Assembly: GCF_049701115.1 (NCBI RefSeq)
Contig: NZ_JBNATX010000036.1
Span: 1 to 19,350 of the forward strand
From: Thermoanaerobacter sp049701115
GTDB lineage: Bacteria; Bacillota; Thermoanaerobacteria; Thermoanaerobacterales; Thermoanaerobacteraceae
Length of the DNA stretch: 19,350 nucleotides
Direction of reading: 5' to 3'
This document shows positions 14,570 through 19,350 of the stretch, in pieces; position 1 is the stretch's first letter, and every line of letters begins with the position of its first letter. Position numbers and translations under genes: made by a program. A model generated the notes under the pieces. The model was given only the letters and a program-made list of their open reading frames with translations, had not been told where the DNA came from and ran no database searches.

Positions 14570-14590
14570 AAGCAGGCAAAAAGCCTGCTT
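14570..14590. terminator. Hairpin between the ECF S component gene and coaX
   Basis: AAGCAGGC and GCCTGCTT form an 8-bp stem with a five-base loop, two bases after the S component stop. The minus-strand tail TAATTTTAATT is moderately U-rich, so termination may be partial. No clear promoter for coaX is seen after it. Confidence 0.6.
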
Positions 14591-14591
14591 T

Positions 14592-15122
14592 TTATCTATT
14601 GTATGCTTTTTTCAAAGACTTTACTACTGCTGTCACAAGTAAAGAAGCAACTATAATCTCAGGTATTCCATTTCGCAAAGCAACAAAAGCAGCTACCTGC
14701 CAAGGCAGATATTTAAAAATTACCGCTAGGCTTAAAACACCAATGGTGTTGGTTAATGTACCGGCTGCTGCAGCAATGGCACTATTTTTAGTCCACCTGT
14801 ATACGTAATAAGCTACAACCCCTATGAATATTCTCGGCAATATGGCCACCACAGGGTTAGCAAAAAGAGGCGTATTAGCTCTTAAAAAGCTAGTAATACC
14901 GAATATCAACCCAACAAAAGCGCCGACAATTGGACCTTCCAGCACTCCTCCTATTATTGCCGGAATGTGCATAGTAGTAGCACTGGCAATTCCTAAAGGA
15001 ATGTAGCCTAAGACTGTGGTGGACAACACAATAGCAATTGCTGAAAGCATTCCCGCAATAGCCATCTGCCTTAGCGTAAGCCTCGCAAATACCTGCTTCT
15101 CTCTTAAAGCTCTGATCTGCAC
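14592..15122 (-). CDS. panT: ECF transporter S component, probably for pantothenate (PanT-like)
   Basis: 176 aa, a small membrane protein with about six hydrophobic helices, typical of the substrate-binding S component of ECF vitamin transporters. The first helix carries small-residue spacing (MAIAGMLSAIAIVLS) of the kind that docks on the shared EcfT subunit. Then come GIASATTMHIPAIIGGVLEGPIVGAFVGLIFG, NPVVAILPRIFIG and a final helix. The energy-coupling genes are not here, as usual for group II ECF systems. The pantothenate assignment rests on the next gene being coaX and on general likeness, and is not proven. GGAGG lies eight bases before GTG 15122, which I prefer over GTG 15131. A structured leader precedes it. 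Confidence 0.8.
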   Translation of the reverse strand: MQIRALREKQVFARLTLRQMAIAGMLSAIAIVLSTTVLGYIPLGIASATTMHIPAIIGGVLEGPIVGAFVGLIFGITSFLRANTPLFANPVVAILPRIFIGVVAYYVYRWTKNSAIAAAAGTLTNTIGVLSLAVIFKYLPWQVAAFVALRNGIPEIIVASLLVTAVVKSLKKAYNR

Positions 15123-15139
15123 ACTCCACACCTCCGTTC

Positions 15140-15222
15140 CGGTTCCTTAAATTTAAGGATACCGTTCCGAACGCATGACAATATTAAATTTTTAAAAGCT
15201 GTCAGGTTCGAAACCGATACCC
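15140..15222 (-). promoter_or_regulatory. Structured leader of the ECF S component gene with two mutually exclusive hairpins
   Basis: In the minus-strand RNA a long stem forms from 15222-15206 with 15172-15157 (about 16 pairs, one bulge, some G-U), extended by TGACA/TGTCA inside its loop. A second hairpin (15164-15140) has the palindrome TCCTTAAATTTAAGGA flanked by CGGT/ACCG. Both need the bases 15164-15157, so they cannot coexist. The element CGGAACGG occurs twice (15169-15162 and 15141-15134), the second copy running into the GGAGG site. No known riboswitch class is recognised. Confidence 0.45.
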
Positions 15223-15231
15223 GCAGTTTTT

Positions 15232-15261
15232 ATTTTACCATAGAACATGCTGATACATCAA
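15232..15261 (-). promoter_or_regulatory. Probable promoter of the ECF S component-coaX unit
   Basis: TTGATG (15261-15256), an 18-base spacer and TAAAAT (15237-15232) preceded by TGG, an extended -10. The start is expected near 15225, giving a leader of about 100 nt. Confidence 0.55.
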
Positions 15262-15268
15262 GAATTTT

Positions 15269-15673
15269 TTATTCCATAGTGACAAGGACATCTCCTGTAT
15301 TTACAGAGGCCCCTTTTGACACATTAACACTAACCACAATCCCATCCTCAGGAGCCATTATCTCGTTTTCCATTTTCATGGCCTCTAGAATGACCAGCAC
15401 ATCTCCTCTTTTTACTCTGTCCCCCTCTTTTACTCTTACATCCAAAATTGTACCCGGCATAGGTGCAGAAACAACTTTAGAACCAGAGGAAGAAGTAGGG
15501 GTTTTTGCTTTAGTTTCCGTTTTTTCCGAGCTCTCTGCAACAGTTACTTCTTTATTTGATTGATGCAAAATATTTGTAGTCTCCCCAAAGTCTCCCCTTT
15601 CCTCTTTTACTTTAATTTCCTCTACTTCAACTTCGTATGTTTTTCCATTTACTGTAACTCTAAATTTCTTCAC
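15269..15673 (-). CDS. mmdC: Biotin carboxyl carrier protein of the methylmalonyl-CoA carboxyltransferase
   Basis: 134 aa. The C-terminal 70 residues form a biotinyl domain with the attachment site EAMKMEN (Lys100), preceded by SAPMPGTILDVRVKEGDRVKRGDVLVILE. The first 25 residues (FRVTVNGKTYEVEVEEI) are a short strand region usual in decarboxylase gamma subunits, and residues about 40-65 form a Ser/Thr/Lys-rich linker. Its biotin carries the carboxyl group from the carboxyltransferase. The start is GTG 15673, with AAGGAGG ten bases upstream spanning the end of the preceding gene. It is the last gene of the carboxyltransferase cluster. No membrane beta subunit follows; the next gene is the ECF S component. 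Confidence 0.92.
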   Translation of the reverse strand: MKKFRVTVNGKTYEVEVEEIKVKEERGDFGETTNILHQSNKEVTVAESSEKTETKAKTPTSSSGSKVVSAPMPGTILDVRVKEGDRVKRGDVLVILEAMKMENEIMAPEDGIVVSVNVSKGASVNTGDVLVTME

Positions 15674-15674
15674 T

Positions 15675-15947
15675 TTACCAATACCTCCTTATGGAACGTG
15701 CTTGCATCTGCTCTATTCTACCTACAAGAGACCACAAAGGTTGACCTGTAGACATCTCTTTAATTGAGGTTATGTAAAACTTCTTATCCTCCCTCATATA
15801 TGCAGAAATCGCAGCCATTACGACGGCAACTATTTCTTCCTCAGTTTCTTTTTCATCCAATTTTTCTCTTTCTGCCCTTACTTCTATTACTTCTTCTACT
15901 CCCCTTTCACGGGGCACTCTTTTTAAAAGGTTTAAGATTCTCTCCAT
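15675..15947 (-). CDS. OadG/MmdD-like small subunit lacking the membrane helix
   Basis: 90 aa from ATG 15947, with GGGTGA just upstream. Residues about 46-90 fit the C-terminal part of sodium-pump decarboxylase gamma/delta subunits (OadG, MmdD): EEEIVAVVMAAISAYM, then FYITSIKEM, then PLWSLVGRIEQMQARSIRRYW. That part normally holds the carboxyltransferase, while an N-terminal membrane helix anchors it. Here residues 1-44 are highly charged (RVPRERGVEEVIEVRAEREKL) and show no membrane helix. It lies ten bases after mmdA and one base before the biotin carrier gene. I infer an assembly role in a soluble complex. An upstream in-frame start at 15977 would overlap mmdA and lacks support. Confidence 0.75.
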   Translation of the reverse strand: MERILNLLKRVPRERGVEEVIEVRAEREKLDEKETEEEIVAVVMAAISAYMREDKKFYITSIKEMSTGQPLWSLVGRIEQMQARSIRRYW

Positions 15948-15957
15948 TTTTATCACC

Positions 15958-17508
15958 CTACAGAGGAATATTGCCATGCTTTTTAGCCGGCCTTGTCTCC
16001 CTTTTAGCCCTTAACATCTCAAAGGCAGAAATAAGCCTTGGCCGCGTTTCAGAGGGAATTATTACATCATCCACATAACCTCTTGCTGCAGCTCTATAAG
16101 GATTAGCAAAATTTTCTCTGTACTCTTTTATCTTCTGCTCTCTGACTTCAGCTGGATTTTCTGCTTCATTTATCTCATTTTTAAATACTATATTAGCTGC
16201 TCCTTCTGGCCCCATAACAGCAATTTCGGCAGTAGGCCATGCGAAAACTATATCTGCTCCTAAATCTTTGCTGCACATAGCAAGATAAGCCCCGCCATAG
16301 GCTTTTCTCACAATTAAAGTGACTTTTGGAACTGTGGCCTCTGAATACGCGTAAAGCATCTTAGCCCCATGCCTTATTATCCCACCATATTCTTGGTTTG
16401 TCCCGGGTAAAAAGCCTGGGACATCTACAATACTCAATATCGGGATATTAAAAGCATCACAAAATCTTATAAACCTTGCTGCTTTGTCAGAAGCATTTAT
16501 ATCCAGAACTCCCGCCAAAACTCTAGGCTGATTGGCCACAATTCCTATCGTTCTTCCATTTAACCTCGCAAAAGCCGTAATTATGTTTTCCGCATACATC
16601 TCCTGCGATTCAAAAAATTCGCCTCTGTCTACTATCTCCCTAATAAGTTCCTTCATATCGTAGGCTTTATTGGGATTGTCAGGAACTATTTCCATAAGTC
16701 TTTCTGAAATCCTTGCCGGGTCATCACCTGTCTCATAACGAGGTGGATCTTCCAGATTATTCGATGGGAGATAAGAAAGCAGTTTTCTTACCATTTTTAG
16801 TACTTCCTCATCATTGGGACCTCTAAAATGCGCAACCCCACTCACCCTGTTGTGAGTGATAGAACCACCTAACTCTTCGGGAGTAACCTCTTCTCCGGTA
16901 ACAGCCTTTATTACCTGAGGACCCGTTATAAACATTTGACTTGTCTTATCCACCATAAATATAAAATCTGTTAAGGCAGGCGAGTATACGGCTCCTCCTG
17001 CGGAAGGCCCCATTATCACAGAAATCTGAGGTATTACTCCTGAAGCAAGAGTATTTCTGTAAAAGATCTGACCATAACCTGATAGTGCATCTACTCCTTC
17101 CTGAATTCGAGCACCCCCTGAATCGTTAAGACCAATTAAAGGTGCTCCCATCTTTATAGCCATATCCATGACTTTTGTTATTTTCTTTGCGTGGTATTCT
17201 CCCAAAGACCCTCCTAAGACGGTAAAATCTTGAGCATACACGTAAACGAGCCTTCCATCAATCGTTCCATATCCTGTCACAACTCCTTCTCCCAGATACT
17301 TCTGTTTCTCCATTCCAAAGTCATAACAGCGGTGCTCTACAAAAGGGTCCAGCTCTACAAAACTTCCCTTGTCAAGGAGGATATTTATTCTCTCTCTCGC
17401 CGTGAGCTTCCCTTTTTCATGCTGAGCCCTAATTCTCGATTCTCCGCCGCCTTCTTCTGCTTTTGCCCTCCTCATTTTTAGTTCTTCTATTTTTTCCTGG
17501 ATGCCCAT
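15958..17508 (-). CDS. mmdA: Methylmalonyl-CoA decarboxylase alpha subunit / acyl-CoA carboxyltransferase
   Basis: 516 aa, full length for the carboxyltransferase of methylmalonyl-CoA decarboxylase and the beta chain of propionyl-CoA carboxylase. The N-terminal half has KLTARERINILLDKGSF, GGSLGEYHAKKI and LNDSGGARIQEGVDALSGYGQIF with GPSAGGAVYSPALTDF. The C-terminal half has RTIGIVANQP, NASDKAARFIRFCDAFNIPI, VDVPGFLPGTNQE, VRKAYGGAYLAM and AVMGPEGAANIVF. These form the two oxyanion-hole regions for acyl-CoA and biotin. It moves a carboxyl group between methylmalonyl-CoA/propionyl-CoA and biotin on the neighbouring carrier. GGAGG is seven bases before ATG 17508. It has its own promoter, separate from the mutase genes. 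Confidence 0.95.
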   Translation of the reverse strand: MGIQEKIEELKMRRAKAEEGGGESRIRAQHEKGKLTARERINILLDKGSFVELDPFVEHRCYDFGMEKQKYLGEGVVTGYGTIDGRLVYVYAQDFTVLGGSLGEYHAKKITKVMDMAIKMGAPLIGLNDSGGARIQEGVDALSGYGQIFYRNTLASGVIPQISVIMGPSAGGAVYSPALTDFIFMVDKTSQMFITGPQVIKAVTGEEVTPEELGGSITHNRVSGVAHFRGPNDEEVLKMVRKLLSYLPSNNLEDPPRYETGDDPARISERLMEIVPDNPNKAYDMKELIREIVDRGEFFESQEMYAENIITAFARLNGRTIGIVANQPRVLAGVLDINASDKAARFIRFCDAFNIPILSIVDVPGFLPGTNQEYGGIIRHGAKMLYAYSEATVPKVTLIVRKAYGGAYLAMCSKDLGADIVFAWPTAEIAVMGPEGAANIVFKNEINEAENPAEVREQKIKEYRENFANPYRAAARGYVDDVIIPSETRPRLISAFEMLRAKRETRPAKKHGNIPL

Positions 17509-17549
17509 CAGGATGCCTCCTTAATGAAATAAAGTTTTAGTAGTAGTTT

Positions 17550-17559
17550 TTAGTACCTA
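17550..17559. promoter_or_regulatory. Possible FapR-like half site at the mmdA start point
   Basis: TTAGTACCTA on the plus strand equals, as I recall it, the left half and centre of the Bacillus FapR box. The right half is poor. TAGTA and TACTA also form a tight dyad here around CC. It lies just downstream of the -10 box. Confidence 0.3.
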
Positions 17560-17563
17560 CTAT

Positions 17564-17592
17564 AATATAACATACGAGAAGAAAAAGCTCAA
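17564..17592 (-). promoter_or_regulatory. Promoter of the mmdA cluster
   Basis: TTGAGC (17592-17587), a 17-base spacer and TATATT (17569-17564). Expected start near 17557, about 50 bases before ATG 17508. Confidence 0.6.
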
Positions 17593-17598
17593 CAAGTT

Positions 17599-18000
17599 TT
17601 ACTTCCTCTCACAAAGCTCCAGCAATACGCCATTTGCGCTTTTGGGATGGACAAAGGCGATTTTTGCCCCTCCTGCTCCATACCTTGGCACTTCATCTAT
17701 GAGCTTTACTCCTTTTCCCTTCAACTCCTCTAATGCCTTTTCAATCTCATCTACTTGAAGGGCTATGTGGTGTATGCCCTCTCCCCTTTTTTCTATGAAT
17801 TTTGCTATAGGTCCATCCTCTGATGTTGATTCTAAAAGCTCTATCTCGCTCTCCCCGACCGGAATAAAGGCCGTCTTTACCTTCTGCTCTTCAACTTCTT
17901 CTATCCCTGTCACTTTTAAACCCAGCACTTCTTCATAAAACTTCCTCGCTTCTTCTATGCTCTTTACTGCTATCCCTATGTGGTCTATCTTTTTAATCAC
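17599..18000 (-). CDS. mce: Methylmalonyl-CoA epimerase
   Basis: 133 aa from GTG 18000, the usual length. It interconverts (R)- and (S)-methylmalonyl-CoA, linking the B12 mutase to the carboxyltransferase. The vicinal-oxygen-chelate fold shows two repeats with the metal ligands His7 (KIDHIGIAV), a Glu or Gln in the second strand set, His in GIHHIALQVDEIE, and the closing Glu in VLLELCE. GGAGGG lies six bases before the GTG. An earlier in-frame start at 18045 lies inside meaB and is unsupported. It overlaps the end of meaB by eight bases, so expression is coupled. Confidence 0.95.
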   Translation of the reverse strand: MIKKIDHIGIAVKSIEEARKFYEEVLGLKVTGIEEVEEQKVKTAFIPVGESEIELLESTSEDGPIAKFIEKRGEGIHHIALQVDEIEKALEELKGKGVKLIDEVPRYGAGGAKIAFVHPKSANGVLLELCERK

Positions 18001-18946
18001 ATTCTTCCCTCCTCTCAAGTATTTGCCTGTAGAGTGCTTCTGCAACTGTATAAGGATCTATCTCTTTAGCCATGATTTTCTGAATTTTCTGGTCAAATTC
18101 TTCATCCCCTATTTTTTTAAATACATCCTTCATAAGCTTGTTCTTCACGCTCTCTGTTATCTCCATCTTTATTCTGTTTTTCCTCTTCTCTTGAAGTTTA
18201 CCACTTGAGATGAGATATTCTTTATGAAAATAAATTTTTTCAAGCACCTCATTTATACCCTTTCCCTCCTGTGCTACTGCTTTTACAACAGGAGGCCTCC
18301 ACTCCTTTGGCATATCTAAGTCAAGCATCATGTTAAGCTCTAATACAGTCTTATCAGCTCCTTCTCTGTCGCTTTTGTTTACAACGAATATATCTGCTAT
18401 CTCCATTATCCCAGCCTTTATGGCCTGTATATCATCTCCAAGTCCAGGCGCTAAAACCATCACTACTGTATCGGCTATTTTTATTATATCTACCTCTGAT
18501 TGGCCCACCCCTACTGTCTCGACAAACACGTAGTCCATCCCTGCTATGTCAAGAATCGCTACCGCCATATAGGTCCCTTTTGAAAGCCCTCCTAAATGCC
18601 CTCTTGTCCCCATGCTCCTTATGTACACATTGGGATAAAGAGTTAAATCCTGCATCCTTATCCTGTCGCCGAGTATAGACCCGCCAGTAAAGGGACTTGT
18701 AGGGTCGACAGCTATTATTCCTATTTTTTTACCTTCCTCCGCCAGTTTCTTTACTATTTTATCTGTCAGCGTGCTTTTCCCAACCCCTGGCGGTCCGGTA
18801 ATGCCAACTACATAGGCATTGCCGGACCTCTTGTAAAGTTTTTTTATTATCTCTCTGGCTTTTTCTTCGTCGTCTTCAGCATAAGTGATAGCTCTTGCTA
18901 TTGCTCTTTTGTCTCTATTAAGAAGCAGCTTTTCTAATTCCATCAT
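17993..18946 (-). CDS. meaB: MeaB/ArgK-type GTPase chaperone of methylmalonyl-CoA mutase
   Basis: 317 aa. A SIMIBI-class G protein that protects and reloads B12-dependent methylmalonyl-CoA mutase, using GTP to gate cofactor delivery. Motifs are the Walker A GPPGVGKS (51-58), a switch region DPTSPFTGGSILGDRIRM (81-98), TRGHLGG, FVETVGVGQSEVD (141-153, with the G3-type Glu-Thr), and the guanine-specific NKSD (190-193). The C-terminal helices (about 240-317) form the dimer arm. Its ATG overlaps the stop of the B12 subunit gene (ATGA), and its end overlaps mce. The old name argK, lysine/arginine/ornithine transport kinase, is misleading. Confidence 0.96.
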   Translation of the reverse strand: MMELEKLLLNRDKRAIARAITYAEDDEEKAREIIKKLYKRSGNAYVVGITGPPGVGKSTLTDKIVKKLAEEGKKIGIIAVDPTSPFTGGSILGDRIRMQDLTLYPNVYIRSMGTRGHLGGLSKGTYMAVAILDIAGMDYVFVETVGVGQSEVDIIKIADTVVMVLAPGLGDDIQAIKAGIMEIADIFVVNKSDREGADKTVLELNMMLDLDMPKEWRPPVVKAVAQEGKGINEVLEKIYFHKEYLISSGKLQEKRKNRIKMEITESVKNKLMKDVFKKIGDEEFDQKIQKIMAKEIDPYTVAEALYRQILERREECD

Positions 18947-19350
18947 TTTTTTGCCAGCCTCTTTACATGAGTTTTTATATATTCAACTACTGCAGATGTC
19001 GGTGTACCAGGGGTGAATATCTCTGCTATGCCGTGTTCTTTCAAAAATGGAATGTCTTCTTCTGGTATCACACCTCCGCCTATTACAAGTATGTCCTCTG
19101 CCCCTCTCTCTTTTAGAAGCTTTGTTATTTTGGGAAAAAGTGTATTGTGAGCGCCAGATAAAATGCTCAATGCCACTACGTCCACGTCTTCCTGTATGGC
19201 TGCCTCCACTATCTGCTCAGGTGTCTGCCTTAATCCCGTATATATTACTTCCATGCCAGCATCTCTTAAGGCTCTTGCTATCACCTTTGCCCCTCTGTCA
19301 TGTCCATCCAAGCCGGGTTTCGCCACCAGTACCCTTATTGGCCTTTCCAT
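18943..19350 (-). CDS. Methylmalonyl-CoA mutase small, B12-binding subunit
   Basis: 135 aa. A free-standing cobalamin-binding domain of the acyl-CoA mutase type, with the base-off His motif as DGHDRG after VLVAKPGL, the Ser-containing loop ALSILSGAH and the Gly-rich loop VIGGGVIPEEDI. It holds adenosylcobalamin for rearranging succinyl-CoA and methylmalonyl-CoA. In this two-gene form the catalytic TIM-barrel subunit is separate and should lie just beyond the window. The ATG occupies the last three bases, and MERPIRVLVAKPG is a normal opening, so the gene is probably complete, although its binding site is outside. First visible gene of the mutase-meaB-mce unit. Confidence 0.95.
   Translation of the reverse strand: MERPIRVLVAKPGLDGHDRGAKVIARALRDAGMEVIYTGLRQTPEQIVEAAIQEDVDVVALSILSGAHNTLFPKITKLLKERGAEDILVIGGGVIPEEDIPFLKEHGIAEIFTPGTPTSAVVEYIKTHVKRLAKK

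Noticed and set aside
15200..15225. tRNA T-arm-like GGTTTCGAACC in the panT leader
   Set aside because: No acceptor, D-arm or anticodon arm can be placed around it; it belongs to the leader stem.
15123..15230. TPP riboswitch, suggested by GAACCTGA
   Set aside because: The other conserved blocks (CTGAGA, GGGGTGC-like stem) are absent.
122..18533. Plus-strand open frames opposite the minus-strand genes
   Set aside because: They lie within recognised genes, lack ribosome sites and show low-complexity composition expected of antisense frames.

Overview
The window looks like chromosomal DNA of a low-GC, anaerobic, spore-forming, thermophilic Firmicute of the Thermoanaerobacter/Caldanaerobacter type. 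This is inferred from the AT-rich intergenic DNA with strong Shine-Dalgarno sites, a GerA-type spore germinant receptor, a class II LysRS beside greA, and a B12-dependent methylmalonyl-CoA module. I support 24 protein genes; 22 are on the minus strand and two (896-1750 and 12660-13769) on the plus strand. I saw no rRNA, tRNA, insertion sequence, CRISPR array or broken gene. No gap between genes exceeds about 170 bases. Several starts were moved to the codon with a properly spaced ribosome binding site.

Layout from left to right. (1) 73-735 is a CofE-like protein and 896-1750 a degenerate AMIN/amidase_3 protein. They are divergent across a 160-bp spacer holding four tandem 11-bp repeats. (2) 1760-4717, read leftward, is a folate cluster folE-folP-folK-PTPS followed by sfsA. 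folB is absent, and the PTPS-like protein carries the Cys+Glu active site known to bypass FolB. (3) 4819-6811 is greA-lysS. (4) 6981-9520 is a tight three-gene operon: a helix-turn-helix regulator, an unrecognised 309-aa protein and a homologue of cyanobacterial long-chain acyl-ACP reductase (AAR) that keeps the catalytic Cys. It has a clear sigma-A promoter with a dyad just downstream. This is the best candidate for an undescribed system. (5) 9601-13769 is a germinant receptor locus: gerA, gerC and a small two-helix protein leftward, with gerB divergent. (6) 13776-15122 is pantothenate kinase (coaX) with an ECF S component, probably for pantothenate, behind a structured leader. (7) 15269-19350 is the methylmalonyl-CoA module: mutase B12 subunit, MeaB chaperone and epimerase, then carboxyltransferase, a small OadG-like subunit and a biotin carrier.

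The methylmalonyl genes together interconvert succinyl-CoA, (R)- and (S)-methylmalonyl-CoA and, through a biotin-linked carboxyl transfer, propionyl-CoA. The usual membrane pump subunit is absent, and the OadG-like subunit has no membrane helix, so this version may be soluble. Five probable terminators are built into the last codons of the genes they follow.
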